NCBI RefSeq assembly: GCF_000332455.1
Contig: NZ_AOGY02000027.1
Coordinates: forward strand, 62,001 to 126,000
Direction: 5' to 3'
Source: Leptospira vanthielii serovar Holland str. Waz Holland = ATCC 700522
GTDB taxonomy: Bacteria; Spirochaetota; Leptospiria; Leptospirales; Leptospiraceae
DNA: 64,000 nucleotides
Below, one piece after another: positions 24,398 to 34,678 of this stretch. Position numbers and translations under genes: made by a program. Under the pieces are notes generated by a model that was given only the letters and a program-made list of their open reading frames with translations, did not search any database and was not told the DNA's origin. Every line of letters starts with the position of its first letter. Within the stretch, counting starts at the first letter, position 1.

Positions 24398-26271
24398 TCG
24401 GAATGAAGCATTTCCCATTCCTCCATTTTGTAAAGAATTTCCGACTCTATCTTTTGGATTTCTTCGGTTATTTTGCTTAGTTCGGTATGATCATTTGCGA
24501 ATGTACTTAATTTCTTTTCTAATTCTACTTTTGTGGACTCTAACTTCGCAATTTCAGATTCTAACTTGGAAAGTTTCTTTTGGTCTTGTTTGGATTTTTG
24601 TGGTTTCCCCGTTGCGGGTGTCACTTGGGGAACTACGGTCTGTTTTGGGGAACTAGGTTCACTTTCTAATTCCAAAGTATCCGTTTCCAAAAAGGAAGAG
24701 AAGGTTCCAATATAATGGTCCAGTTTTCCCTCCTTTCGAAAGATAAGTAGGCTCTCAGCGGTTCTATCTAAAAAGTAACGATCATGCGATACAATCACAA
24801 CGGTTCCTGGAAATTCATCGAGGAAGGATTCTAATACAGAAAGTGTTTGGATGTCCAAATCATTGGTTGGTTCATCTAAGATGAGAAAATTTGGACCAGT
24901 CATTAGGATCTGCACTAGAAAAAGTCTACGCCTTTCGCCTCCAGAGAGTTTGGCGATCGGTGTGTATTGCAACTTCCCATCAAATAAAAATCGTTCTAAC
25001 ATCTTTGCCGCGGAGATTTTTTCACCCGATTCGGTTTCTATCATCTCACCGGCAACGTCTTTGATATAATCGAGAACATTTCGTTCCAGTGGAAGTTCGG
25101 AACTCGTTTGGTCAAAGTAACCCACCTTAGTGTTCATCCCTGGTTTGATATACCCACTATCAGGAGTAATACGACCAGCCATCAAGTTCAGAAGAGTCGA
25201 TTTCCCAATTCCATTGGGTCCAATCACACCGAGTCTTTCTTTGGCTTTGAAGGTATAAGTAAAGTCGTTAATGAGTAATTTATCAGCAATGGCCTTCTTT
25301 AGATTATGAATTTCTAAAATGGTTTTCCCTTGGCGTTTTGCGGCGACACTTAGTTCTAAATCTTTTTGTTCTTCGCGTTTTTCTCTATTTTGGAGTTCAC
25401 TGGCACGTTCAATCCGTGCCTTTTGTTTTGTGGAACGAGCTTTGGGTTGGCGTTTCAACCACTTCACTTCTTGTTTGAGAAACTGTTTGATTTTATCTTC
25501 TTGTTTTTGGAGGGTTTCTTCTCTTTCTACTTTTCGTTCTAAATAAATAGAATAATTCCCCTCATAAAGGAAATGACTGCCACGGTCGAGTTCTAAAATT
25601 TTATTCACAATCCGATCTAAAAAATACCTATCATGTGTGATGAGAATGATGGCTTTGTCGAGGCCTGCCAGATAATCTTCTAACCATAAAATGGATTTTA
25701 CATCCAAGTGGTTTGTAGGTTCATCTAAAATGAGTAAGTTGCTTTCATCAATGAGAGACTTTGCTAGTTCTACTTTTTTAAGCATCCCACCTGATAACTC
25801 AGACATCTTTCTTTCTAACTTTTCAACACCTAATTCTTTTAATATGGACTTAACTTGTTGTTCATAATCCCAAGCGGACAGTCTGTCCATCTCCCCGGAA
25901 ATTTCGGTAAACTCATCATCGAGTCCTTCGACACCTTCACTCATTCGTTCACAGATATCTTCATAACGACGGATGGTTGTGACTAGTTTGTTATCACCTT
26001 TGTAGATATGATCGAGGATGGTTTCCTTCTGATCAAAAACAGGATTTTGGTCAAGGATGGAGATTTTGAGATTATTGTTTTTGATGATTTGGCCGGAGTC
26101 CGTTTCTTCTTTGCCGAGGATGGCTCGCAGTAAGGTGGATTTACCCGATCCATTGATACCAACAATGGCTAGTTTTTCTCCTTCACTGATAGAGAAATCA
26201 AGGTTTTGAAAGAGTTTTTTTTCGCCGATGGTTTTGGAAAGTTTGGAAACAGAGACTAGCACAATGTCCAT
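24394..26271 (-). CDS. ABC-F family ATPase (Uup-like)
   Basis: 625 residues from the ATG at 26271. There is no membrane domain: two ABC ATPase domains in one chain. Walker A motifs are GINGSGKST (near residue 40) and GPNGIGKST (near 350). Signatures LSGGM and LSGGE, and Walker B motifs LLILDEPTNHLD and FLILDEPTNDLD, are complete. The linker between the domains is charged and helical (P-site tRNA interaction motif region, about 240-310). A C-terminal coiled coil rich in Lys/Glu (about 560-625) is typical of Uup. ABC-F proteins act on the ribosome, relieving stalls or antibiotic block. The stop overlaps the start of the MASE1 phosphatase gene, so the two are probably co-transcribed. Confidence 0.9.
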   Translation of the reverse strand: MDIVLVSVSKLSKTIGEKKLFQNLDFSISEGEKLAIVGINGSGKSTLLRAILGKEETDSGQIIKNNNLKISILDQNPVFDQKETILDHIYKGDNKLVTTIRRYEDICERMSEGVEGLDDEFTEISGEMDRLSAWDYEQQVKSILKELGVEKLERKMSELSGGMLKKVELAKSLIDESNLLILDEPTNHLDVKSILWLEDYLAGLDKAIILITHDRYFLDRIVNKILELDRGSHFLYEGNYSIYLERKVEREETLQKQEDKIKQFLKQEVKWLKRQPKARSTKQKARIERASELQNREKREEQKDLELSVAAKRQGKTILEIHNLKKAIADKLLINDFTYTFKAKERLGVIGPNGIGKSTLLNLMAGRITPDSGYIKPGMNTKVGYFDQTSSELPLERNVLDYIKDVAGEMIETESGEKISAAKMLERFLFDGKLQYTPIAKLSGGERRRLFLVQILMTGPNFLILDEPTNDLDIQTLSVLESFLDEFPGTVVIVSHDRYFLDRTAESLLIFRKEGKLDHYIGTFSSFLETDTLELESEPSSPKQTVVPQVTPATGKPQKSKQDQKKLSKLESEIAKLESTKVELEKKLSTFANDHTELSKITEEIQKIESEILYKMEEWEMLHSE

Positions 26272-26443
26272 GAGATGCAAATAGGGTCAAATGGACAATC
26301 TCATTCAATATTTTGGCATGAATGTACATCTCATTTATCGACTTTGATTTGGTTTTTGTTATCTCCCCTTTTTTCGAATTCTTTCATTTTGGGAAGGTCT
26401 CTTAGTAGAGTGATATGTTATCGTTCAAGAGTAGATTGGCGAT

Positions 26444-29400
26444 CTAATGCAGTTGAAGCCAGTGTTTTATCTTTTCAGAGATGGTTTTTAAAACAACGGG
26501 TTTGGAAATATAATCATTCATCCCGCATTCGAGGCAACGTTCCTCTTCCCCTGACAGAGTCCCGGCAGTAAGAGCAATGATTGGCACAAGTTTCCCTTTC
26601 GCTAATTTCCGAATTTCTTTGGTGGCATCATAACCATTCATTTCTGGCATTTGCACATCCATTAATATCAATTGAGGTTCTGTTTGGATGAAGTTTTCTA
26701 CTGCCAACGCTCCGTTCTCTGCCTCAATGATGATAGTTCCTGGTAAAGATTTTTGAACAATCGCTTTGGTTAACATCATGTTTACAGGATTATCCTCAAC
26801 AATCATGATCTTAATTTTTTCATTCGTGAGAATGGGATGTACTGGTTCGTAATTGGTTGTAATGATTTCTGGACTTTTTCCTGATATTAGTTTGTCCAAA
26901 CTCTCATATAAGATGTTTGTCTGAATGGGTTTTAAAAGGATAGACTGTACGCCGAGTTCTTTGCCTCTTTTATAAATGTTTTCATCATTGGAAGAAGTAT
27001 GGAGAGAAAGGAAAGGTTTTCGTAAATTTTTTGATTCTACAATTTTTAATATTTTTTCAATGAAGTCTAGTCCATTCATTTCTGGCATATTAAAATCAGT
27101 GATGATCACATCGTAAAAGGTTCCTGATGAGATTGAATTCAGGGCTTCTTTTGCTGAACGAAAACTATCTACTTGGATCCCTTTGTAAGTTAACATTTCA
27201 TGGATCACGAGTAAGTTGGTATCATTGTCATCCAAAACCATTACTTTTTTGATTTCATTTAGTTCCGGTTCGGTGTTCCTTTCATTGTCAGCCAGGGTAA
27301 CAATTTTGAAAAAGAAACGAGAACCTTTGTCGCGTTCAGATTCTAATTCCATTTTAGAATTAAATAAATTTAATAATTTACTAGAGATGGATAGTCCTAG
27401 GCCAGTTCCACCAAACTGACGTGTGGTGGATGTGTCTGCTTGTGAAAACACTTCGAAAATTTTATTTCTATTTTCTGGACTAATGCCAATTCCGGTATCG
27501 ATCACTTCAAAGAGTAATTCGTATTCGTTTTTGTCTTTTGGTTCGGCGGAGATTTTGATTTGAATTTCGCCTTTTAAAGTAAACTTTAAAGCATTTCCGA
27601 TTAAGTTCAAAAGAATTTGCCTAAGTCGCAAAGAATCTACAAATATATTTCTTGGAACCTTTGGTGAAATGTTGAGAATGAGTTCTAGGCCTTTTTCGTA
27701 TGCTTTGTGTTTTACGATTTCTGCGATTTGGTGGAGTAAATCGTAGATATTGACCCTTTCCTTATAGAGTTCCATTTTCCCAGATTCAATTTTCGAAAAG
27801 TCTAAGATGTCATTGATGAGATCCAATAGAGAACTTGCAGAAAGATACACAGTTTCCATGTATTTTTTTTGCACCTGATTGAGATTGGTCCGCATAAGAA
27901 GGTCGGAAAATCCAATCACACCATTGAGTGGTGTTCTGATTTCATGACTCATATTGGCAAGAAAGTCCGATTTTGCTTGCGAGGCTTTTTCTGCATTTTC
28001 GCGAGCAATGATTAGGTCATTTTCGAGTAGTTTTCGTTCGGTGGTATCGGTGTGGGTGCCAATCATTCGAAGTGGTTTTCCTTCTTCTGTCCACTCAATT
28101 ACTTTTCCTCGGTCTAAAATCCATTTATAGGATCCGTCTTTACACAACATTCTATGTTCATTCACATAAACAGAGGTTTCCCCGTTAAAATGTTTGTCTA
28201 AGTCAGAAAAATAATTTTGTTTGTCTGCGGGATGAACTCTTGATTCCCATTCCGAAATATCGGATCCTATTTCTTCTTCTGAATATCCTAACATATTCTT
28301 CCATTGGTTAGAGAAGAAAACTTTGTTTGTAATCGCATTCCAATCCCAAATCCCATCTCCGGATCCTTCCAATGCAAATTGCCAACGGCTCTCACTAGCA
28401 CGTAACGCTTCTTCGGTGGCTTTATGAGCTGAGATATCAATTCCGATCCCCAAGTAACCGGTGATCTCCCCTTTTTTGTTTTTACTTGCAGTGACTACCA
28501 GTTGGACAGGGAATTCGGTTTTGTCTTTACGAACATACGTCCATTCGTGAGAATCAAATTCACCTAACTTTGCTTTGTATATAAACGTATCAAATCCAGA
28601 AATGGGAACTCCGAATTCTTTGGAAAGATTGGTTGAACGTAATTGAATTTCTTCAGGTCTATGGAAAATCGCAGGTGAGGTTTTTCCAACCACATCTTCT
28701 GCATCATATTGTAAGTGGAATTCGGCACCCTTGTTGAAGTGGGTGATGGTGCCGTTTGTATCAGTTCCGATGATTGTCACATGGGTGGTTGCATCAAGAA
28801 TACTCTCTAAATTTCCTAAAGCATCTTCTCTTTGGATATCCAATTCTACGTTTTTTGTAATATCTTGAAAACTTCCAAAAATTCGAATACTTTTCCCGTC
28901 TGCAAATACTGAATGTCCGATACTTCTAACCCATTTGAAGTTTCCTCGGAGTGTTTTGATTTTTAATACTAAGTCGTAGGAAGTTCCGTATTTGTCTGCT
29001 AGGTGAAAAGCGTTAATTAGTTTTTCTCGATCTGATTCTAAAGGATAAAAATCAAAGGCAGATTCTAGGTTTGGTACGTAATTGTCGGGGACTTCGTGAA
29101 TCCTTTTTGTTTCTTTTGCCCAGAAAATTGTTTTGTTTGTTAGATCCACTTCCCATCCGCCCACATTGGCGGCAGCATTCGTTTCCTCAAATAGTAGTTT
29201 GAGTCTTGCAAGTTCATCTCGTTGTTTTAGGATTTCTATTTCTTTGTCTTTTCGTTCCGTAATATCGATGAAATAACAAATTTTTTCCGTGGGCGATGAG
29301 TTGAAATAACTTACGACACTATAATCGGAAACATAAATATACGAACCATCTTGTTTTTGGAATCTGAATTCCCTTTGATAAGTTCGCGATTTATTTTTTA

Positions 29401-29938
29401 TATATTCTTTCTCTTCGGCAAGTGCTCTTTCTTTATCGTCGGGGTGAATGAGGTCATCTGGTTTCAACATTCCTTTTTTGAATTCACCAGTTTGATACCC
29501 TAGGTTGAGTGAAATATTGGGAGACACGTAAGTTGTTAAAAACTCGGTATCAAATTTAAACCGAAAGATCACATAAGGACCGCTGTCTAAAATTACATTT
29601 TCAATGCTAAAGTTTGGTTCTCCACGAAGAATGACTCCTGGTGTGTTTTTAAATTCCAAATACCGCCCAGAGATTCGGAAAGGATTTCCGAGTAGGTTTG
29701 TCGTGAATTGGAATGGAGTTTTTTTTGCCAGGGTTTCTTGGCATAAGTTAGTGAGGATGAGTGCATCCCTCGGTGTGATGTGGAGGTCGTTGATATGTTT
29801 TCCCGTGGATATGGAGTCAGGTGGCAGATAGAGATTCGGAGAGGTTCGTGAAAATTGAATTTCTAAGAAGGGATCTACATAGATTAGAAATTCGTCAAAA
29901 CTCTCCACAATGGATTGGTAGTTGAAACTTTCTGCCAT
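26444..29938 (-). CDS. Multi-PAS hybrid histidine kinase with two receiver domains
   Basis: 1164 residues, no membrane span, so probably a cytoplasmic sensor. There are at least four PAS/PAC units (about residues 110-230, 250-375, 380-505 and 515-645, several ending in ITERK- or ITK-like caps), with a further PAS-like fold at 1-100. HisKA has FLANMSHEIRTPLNGVIGF, with the phosphorylated His near 665. HATPase has N, G1 and G2 boxes (LLNLIGNALKFT, VIDTGIGI, GGTGLGLSI). Two receiver domains follow, with phospho-acceptor Asp in ITDFNMPEMNG (near 946) and LMDVQMPEMNG (near 1093). It is a typical phosphorelay hub; its partner HPt or output protein is not nearby. The first possible ribosome site is poor; see the promoter at 29944. 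Confidence 0.93.
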   Translation of the reverse strand: MAESFNYQSIVESFDEFLIYVDPFLEIQFSRTSPNLYLPPDSISTGKHINDLHITPRDALILTNLCQETLAKKTPFQFTTNLLGNPFRISGRYLEFKNTPGVILRGEPNFSIENVILDSGPYVIFRFKFDTEFLTTYVSPNISLNLGYQTGEFKKGMLKPDDLIHPDDKERALAEEKEYIKNKSRTYQREFRFQKQDGSYIYVSDYSVVSYFNSSPTEKICYFIDITERKDKEIEILKQRDELARLKLLFEETNAAANVGGWEVDLTNKTIFWAKETKRIHEVPDNYVPNLESAFDFYPLESDREKLINAFHLADKYGTSYDLVLKIKTLRGNFKWVRSIGHSVFADGKSIRIFGSFQDITKNVELDIQREDALGNLESILDATTHVTIIGTDTNGTITHFNKGAEFHLQYDAEDVVGKTSPAIFHRPEEIQLRSTNLSKEFGVPISGFDTFIYKAKLGEFDSHEWTYVRKDKTEFPVQLVVTASKNKKGEITGYLGIGIDISAHKATEEALRASESRWQFALEGSGDGIWDWNAITNKVFFSNQWKNMLGYSEEEIGSDISEWESRVHPADKQNYFSDLDKHFNGETSVYVNEHRMLCKDGSYKWILDRGKVIEWTEEGKPLRMIGTHTDTTERKLLENDLIIARENAEKASQAKSDFLANMSHEIRTPLNGVIGFSDLLMRTNLNQVQKKYMETVYLSASSLLDLINDILDFSKIESGKMELYKERVNIYDLLHQIAEIVKHKAYEKGLELILNISPKVPRNIFVDSLRLRQILLNLIGNALKFTLKGEIQIKISAEPKDKNEYELLFEVIDTGIGISPENRNKIFEVFSQADTSTTRQFGGTGLGLSISSKLLNLFNSKMELESERDKGSRFFFKIVTLADNERNTEPELNEIKKVMVLDDNDTNLLVIHEMLTYKGIQVDSFRSAKEALNSISSGTFYDVIITDFNMPEMNGLDFIEKILKIVESKNLRKPFLSLHTSSNDENIYKRGKELGVQSILLKPIQTNILYESLDKLISGKSPEIITTNYEPVHPILTNEKIKIMIVEDNPVNMMLTKAIVQKSLPGTIIIEAENGALAVENFIQTEPQLILMDVQMPEMNGYDATKEIRKLAKGKLVPIIALTAGTLSGEEERCLECGMNDYISKPVVLKTISEKIKHWLQLH

Positions 29939-29943
29939 GAATT

Positions 29944-29952
29944 GTTATGTCA
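29944..29952 (-). promoter_or_regulatory. Possible extended -10 element for a leaderless kinase mRNA
   Basis: On the minus strand TGACATAAC ends 5 bases before the kinase ATG (29938). If it acts as an extended -10, transcription would start at or next to the ATG and give a leaderless mRNA, in line with the missing ribosome site. The same core occurs at 7324-7332 and 32608-32616. No good -35 is seen. Confidence 0.35.
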
Positions 29953-29982
29953 CTTGACCAAAACGATTGGTCCTAAAGAATA

Positions 29983-32604
29983 ATGGATACGATGATGAAT
30001 CGCCTGTCACTTTCTATTTTTCTATGTTGTATTTCTGCACTTCCAGCGGGAAGTCTGATGAGCCAATCTCAAAGAAACCACGGTTGGGTAGTTGCGGGAA
30101 CATCCTCAAAACTGCTCATTCAAGGAAAAGAAATATTAAATGCAAGGGACGAATTTCGATTTAAGAACCCGGAAGGGATGAGCCAAATCCAAGAGATCGA
30201 CTACTATCTTATGTTAGGGGAGTATTACCTTCGTAAAAAAGACAAAGTAGGGATCGCCAATATCCTTTATGACTTACGAACCAAAAAAGGCGAATATGCT
30301 TTTGCCGATTTTTTATTGACTTCTTTATGGAAACAGTCTCAAGGCGAGGAAGTTCAGGCGGTCAAAGTCCTGGATACATACATTCAAAAAGAACCCAATA
30401 CCTATTTTCGTAACCTAGCAAAAAACATGCGAACCAATCTTTTCCAAACAGGGGAAGATGAAAAAAAGTCCATGATCCGAATGGACTGCCAAAAAACAAA
30501 ACCTTACTATTCATTATGCCGTGTATTCCGTTTGCAATATTACATTGATCTTCCTTCCGGAAAAGAGAAGGACATGCACAAACATTTTGTGAACATCATG
30601 CGTGTCAATTCCCCTTTTTTCGAAGATCCTAATCTGGAATGGATCCCTCTTCTTGATCGAATTGACGAAGATCTTCCCGCCAAACTATCGTTTCTTGGAT
30701 TTGTGAGAGAAGGGATTCATTTACAAAAAATGATTATGGATCTGGAAAGAATTTCAGATGGGTTCGTTGGTGAAAATTCGAATGAACGGATGGCATTTTT
30801 CCAAATTTTACTTGGAGATTATCCTGGGGCTGAAGAATCTTTGTTAAATTTTTTGAGACTAACAAAAGGGAAAAAGGCATCCATCCTTAATCGAATCTAT
30901 GTGAAGTTAGGTGCACTTGCCTACTTTCAAAAAGATTACAAAAAATCTTTAGATTATTATCTAAAGTTGGATTTGAATAATTGGTCAGCAGATATCCACC
31001 ATCCGTTTTTGAATGAACCAATGTCCATCAGCGGCGTGAAAGATTTGATTTCTGTTTCCCTATATAAAGTGAACGGTGCAGATGCCGCACTCAAAGCTCT
31101 GCAAAAAATTAAAGATCCTGAAAAGTTAACAGAAGCAGACATCTGGCCCAAACTTAGAATATCGCAGATGTTAATGGATCAAAATCCTGAGTTGTCATCA
31201 AGGTTGACTGACGAAATCATTTATATGGCTCAGGAGAAAAAATGGAGGCGGTTGGAATATGCTGCCACCATCTTACAAGGTTATAACCAAATTTATAGAA
31301 AGGAATTCAGAAAGTCTACTATTGAGTTAACAAAGAGTAGGGGGATTTTGGATGAAGAAAATTCCTTTTATGCGGCAGAATTTCTTAGAAATTTCGGGTT
31401 TGTATTTGCCCATACAGCATCTGGCAAAAAGGGACCGGTGAATGGAAACATTCGGGATGGTGTCACCGACTACTTACAAAACAATCTGTATGAAGATTTG
31501 TATTATATTCGCAATTACCGGCCACTTGCTTTTTCTACAGATTTGTTTTTTGAATATGCACTCAGCCATCTTCGAGATGATAACGATGTTTGGGGGCTCT
31601 TAGATTCTATTTACAAATACAATGCTGTGAAGTGGATTCGAGGAGGTAAGGGAAGTCCGCATTCATTGTTGCAGATTCAATTTGTTGATAAACAATTCCA
31701 ATACCTCTCTGGTTTTTCCACCGCTAGAGAATCCAAGTTTTTTGATTCTACTTATGCAGACAGTCGGGAAACCGAAAGCCAAATCCAAAGAAAAACTGAA
31801 GAAGAATCTGTTCGTAATTTAGAATCTGCTAAACTTCCCACCATCCTTTTGTTACCCTACAAGGATGAGTTTTATCTTTTTACCTTTAATCCGAGAGAAT
31901 CCAAACGAAACCAACTTAGTTGGAAAGTAATTCGTTCCCAGAGGCCAGATACTTCGGATGTCATTGATTCGGTCAGAGAACTGATAAGTTCCAGTAAAGA
32001 TGCTGACACTGTACAAATTTATTTAAATGAATCGGGAGCCAGTTTGATGCGTTCTCTGAAAAAAGAAATGAAAGAGACTGGGTTTATATTTTTCTTTTCT
32101 CTTCTCCCACAAACGGAGGTACAAAAACCATTGAATGTTTTTTCTTGGAAATGTCCACAGAACATGCGTTCTTTGGAAGGGAAAGGTATGAATCTTGTCG
32201 AAACTGCTTATTTTGAAGGTTCTAGGATTCTAAAAGAAAAGGAAAGGTTACATCTTTGGGACTTCCAAGCAAACGCCAGTTCGGTGAATTCTGTCACCAA
32301 TCTGTCTTGGTCTTGTAAATCCGAAACCGGGTCATACGAAGAAATTCCTTTCCTTAAATTATTCCGTAGGATCGATTACCGCACGGTTCCTGAAATGATA
32401 GTTTATACCGAACGTGTCCTTGGTAAGTCCTGGTCTGATTACTCTTGGCACTACAATTGGTTGCATTTTTGGTTTCGATCGGGAACCAAAAAGATTGGAT
32501 ACCTTCCCACTCTACCTGTTTTGGATGCGGGATCGGTTTCGGGCCTTGCCGATCCTTCTCGTTACCGTGAGGAAGGGGTTTGGATTCAGGTTACCGCCCA
32601 GTAG
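29983..32604 (+). CDS. Large exported TPR-like protein
   Basis: 873 residues. MNRLSLSIFLCCISALPAG from the third or fifth codon forms a signal peptide; the ATG at 29983 has AAAGA about 4 bases upstream. The first 480 residues are helical with tetratricopeptide-like spacing, for example IYVKLGALAYFQKDYKKSLD near 305-325. From about 600 the chain turns alpha/beta (LPTILLLPYKDEFYLFTF, VQIYLNESGASLMRSLKKE). That part faintly recalls the strand order of a CHAT peptidase domain, but I see no His/Cys dyad. Probably a periplasmic scaffold or protein-binding factor. It diverges from the hybrid kinase gene across 44 bp. Function unknown. Confidence 0.75.
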   Translation: MDTMMNRLSLSIFLCCISALPAGSLMSQSQRNHGWVVAGTSSKLLIQGKEILNARDEFRFKNPEGMSQIQEIDYYLMLGEYYLRKKDKVGIANILYDLRTKKGEYAFADFLLTSLWKQSQGEEVQAVKVLDTYIQKEPNTYFRNLAKNMRTNLFQTGEDEKKSMIRMDCQKTKPYYSLCRVFRLQYYIDLPSGKEKDMHKHFVNIMRVNSPFFEDPNLEWIPLLDRIDEDLPAKLSFLGFVREGIHLQKMIMDLERISDGFVGENSNERMAFFQILLGDYPGAEESLLNFLRLTKGKKASILNRIYVKLGALAYFQKDYKKSLDYYLKLDLNNWSADIHHPFLNEPMSISGVKDLISVSLYKVNGADAALKALQKIKDPEKLTEADIWPKLRISQMLMDQNPELSSRLTDEIIYMAQEKKWRRLEYAATILQGYNQIYRKEFRKSTIELTKSRGILDEENSFYAAEFLRNFGFVFAHTASGKKGPVNGNIRDGVTDYLQNNLYEDLYYIRNYRPLAFSTDLFFEYALSHLRDDNDVWGLLDSIYKYNAVKWIRGGKGSPHSLLQIQFVDKQFQYLSGFSTARESKFFDSTYADSRETESQIQRKTEEESVRNLESAKLPTILLLPYKDEFYLFTFNPRESKRNQLSWKVIRSQRPDTSDVIDSVRELISSSKDADTVQIYLNESGASLMRSLKKEMKETGFIFFFSLLPQTEVQKPLNVFSWKCPQNMRSLEGKGMNLVETAYFEGSRILKEKERLHLWDFQANASSVNSVTNLSWSCKSETGSYEEIPFLKLFRRIDYRTVPEMIVYTERVLGKSWSDYSWHYNWLHFWFRSGTKKIGYLPTLPVLDAGSVSGLADPSRYREEGVWIQVTAQ

Positions 32605-32776
32605 GAGTGACATAATCAGACTAAATTCCTTGGGTCGGAGTTTTGTCTGCTTTTGCATTTCCGGTAAAAATGGGTCAAAATGTAGGCGACACTAGGAGAT
32701 CGGTCCAAAATACTTAATTCTATTCCTCATACGCAATGGACCCTGATCATAATACTTTAGTGGTGTTCGAGTTTCT

Positions 32777-34147
32777 ATGGAAATAATCGGCATCTTTCTC
32801 ATCTTCCTTCTCGTCTTTGTCAATGGTTTCTTCGTAGCAGCCGAGTTTGCTATGGTTTCCCTTCGCCCCTCTCGCCTAGAGGAGCTCGTCAAAGAAAACA
32901 GAGCTATGGCTCATCTTACCAAAAAGGCCGTCTCTAAAATCGATGATATGTTATCGGTTTGCCAAGTGGGAATCACTGTTGCAAGCCTACTCCTTGGATG
33001 GATCGGCGAAGCTTTGTTTGCCAGTGTTGTTTCTGGATTCCTTCGTATGTTTCATATTGAATTGGATCTTGTTACTATCCACAGCATCTCTATTGGAGTA
33101 TCGTTTACTCTCATCACACTCCTACATGTGATTTTGGGGGAACTAGTTCCTAAGACCCTGGCCATCCAAAACACAGAGGCAATTGCTCTTGGAGTGTCTG
33201 GCCCTATGTGGTTGTTTTATTATCTTTTCTTTCCAGTCACATTCGTAATGAACCGTCTGGCAGGAGGAGTCCTTACACTTTTCCGCTTACAACGTACGGG
33301 TGATAAGTATGTCCACTCTGCAGAAGAATTGATGATTATCATCGAAGAACAAAGGAAACAAGGCCGGATCGATAATGCTGAGATGCAACTCATCCAAAAG
33401 ACTTTTGATTTTTCCGAACACACTGCAAAAGACGTAATGACACATAGACTTTCTATCATTGGAATTTCACAAGAGTCAACGATAGATAAAATGCTTCCTC
33501 TCATTGCAGAACATAGTTTTTCAAGATACCCGGTATATGATCAAACATTGGATCGTATTGTGGGGATTGTTCATGTACAGAAGTATTTAAAATGGCAAGC
33601 GGCACATCTTTCTGCCAAAGGTAAAAAAGAAAAGATCACCGTGATTATGGAAAAGGATTTTGTGAAGGTTCCAGAATCTATGTCCATTGAACGAGTAATG
33701 ACTAAACTTCGCGAGAAAAAACAACACATGGCGATTGTCATTGATGAATATGGTGGAGTTTCCGGTTTACTGACGTTAGAAGATATCATAGAAGAATTTT
33801 TTGGTGAAATCCGGGATGAAACGGATTCCGATGAAGTCGATGTAACTTCAACGAATAAAAAAACAAAAGCCATTACTCTTGATGGAGAAACGGAACTTTC
33901 CAGTTTATCTGGCATTTTGGAAGGGGAAGAACCTTCGGATATGGAAGAAGTTAGAACCATCGCTGGTTATTTTATGGAAAAGAACGAGGATATGCCAAAA
34001 GAAGGAAGCATCGTTCAAATTAAAAAGGGAAGTCTTAAAGTAAAAAAAATGGAAGGAAATAAAATCATCTCCATTTTGTTTACTCCGAAACTAGAAGAAG
34101 ATAATGATTCTGAAATGGAGAGGGAGCTCTCTTACGAGGACAGGTAG
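32777..34147 (+). CDS. CNNM/CorC-family (hemolysin TlyC-like) membrane protein
   Basis: 456 residues in the order DUF21/CNNM membrane domain (1-190; VNGFFVAAEFAMVSLRPSR and CQVGITVASLLLGWIGE), a CBS pair (about 215-350; MTHRLSIIGISQES, YPVYDQTLDRIVGIVHVQ and IVIDEYGGVSGLLTLEDI) and a CorC/HlyC C-terminal domain (about 365-445). Related proteins export or sense Mg2+. Leptospiral members are annotated as hemolysin TlyC, although haemolysis has not been generally confirmed. Its stop is directly followed by the coaC start, so the three genes to 35352 are likely one operon. Confidence 0.92.
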   Translation: MEIIGIFLIFLLVFVNGFFVAAEFAMVSLRPSRLEELVKENRAMAHLTKKAVSKIDDMLSVCQVGITVASLLLGWIGEALFASVVSGFLRMFHIELDLVTIHSISIGVSFTLITLLHVILGELVPKTLAIQNTEAIALGVSGPMWLFYYLFFPVTFVMNRLAGGVLTLFRLQRTGDKYVHSAEELMIIIEEQRKQGRIDNAEMQLIQKTFDFSEHTAKDVMTHRLSIIGISQESTIDKMLPLIAEHSFSRYPVYDQTLDRIVGIVHVQKYLKWQAAHLSAKGKKEKITVIMEKDFVKVPESMSIERVMTKLREKKQHMAIVIDEYGGVSGLLTLEDIIEEFFGEIRDETDSDEVDVTSTNKKTKAITLDGETELSSLSGILEGEEPSDMEEVRTIAGYFMEKNEDMPKEGSIVQIKKGSLKVKKMEGNKIISILFTPKLEEDNDSEMERELSYEDR

Positions 34148-34678
34148 ATGAAAGAAATTGTGATTGCGGTTTCAGGATCCATAGCTTCTTACAAGGCTTG
34201 TGATTTGGTAAGAGGACTTACCAAACAAGGATACCCTGTCCGTGTGATCATGACTTCCAATGCTACCAAATTTGTCGGAAAAATTACCTTCGAAGCCTTA
34301 ACCGGAAAACCGGTTCGCGTGGATGAATTTGATACTGGTATGGCACATATCGAAATCAAAAACATTGCTTCAGTTCTCGCTGTAGTGCCGGCTTCCGCCA
34401 ATATCATTGGGAAAATGGCAAATGGAATCGCTGACGATTTAGTCACCTCCACTTATTTAGCTTGTACCTCGCCTGTGTTAGTTGCTCCTTCAATGAATCC
34501 TGGAATGTATTTACATCCTGCGGTCCAAAGGAATCTAAAAATTTTGGAAAAAGACGGTGTGACCATTGTCTCTCCTGATAAGGGAATTGTTGTATGTGGG
34601 GATGAAGGATACGGTAAACTTGCCACCGTGGAATCCATTACCGAACAAATTATAAAACTCCATACAAAAAATTCATGA
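34148..34678 (+). CDS. coaC: Phosphopantothenoylcysteine decarboxylase (stand-alone CoaC)
   Basis: 176 residues, a flavoprotein of the HFCD family. The opening [17 protein letters not shown] binds FMN. Active-site His lies in MAHIEI (near residue 65-70), the PXMNXXMW-type motif reads APSMNPGMY and the late Cys is in [12 protein letters not shown]. It decarboxylates 4'-phosphopantothenoylcysteine, the third step in coenzyme A synthesis. In most bacteria this is the N-terminal half of the fused CoaBC protein; here it ends at 34678 and the ligase is a separate gene overlapping by four bases (ATGA). The coding sequence looks intact, so the split is genuine, not a frameshift within a linker. Confidence 0.92.
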   Translation: MKEIVIAVSGSIASYKACDLVRGLTKQGYPVRVIMTSNATKFVGKITFEALTGKPVRVDEFDTGMAHIEIKNIASVLAVVPASANIIGKMANGIADDLVTSTYLACTSPVLVAPSMNPGMYLHPAVQRNLKILEKDGVTIVSPDKGIVVCGDEGYGKLATVESITEQIIKLHTKNS

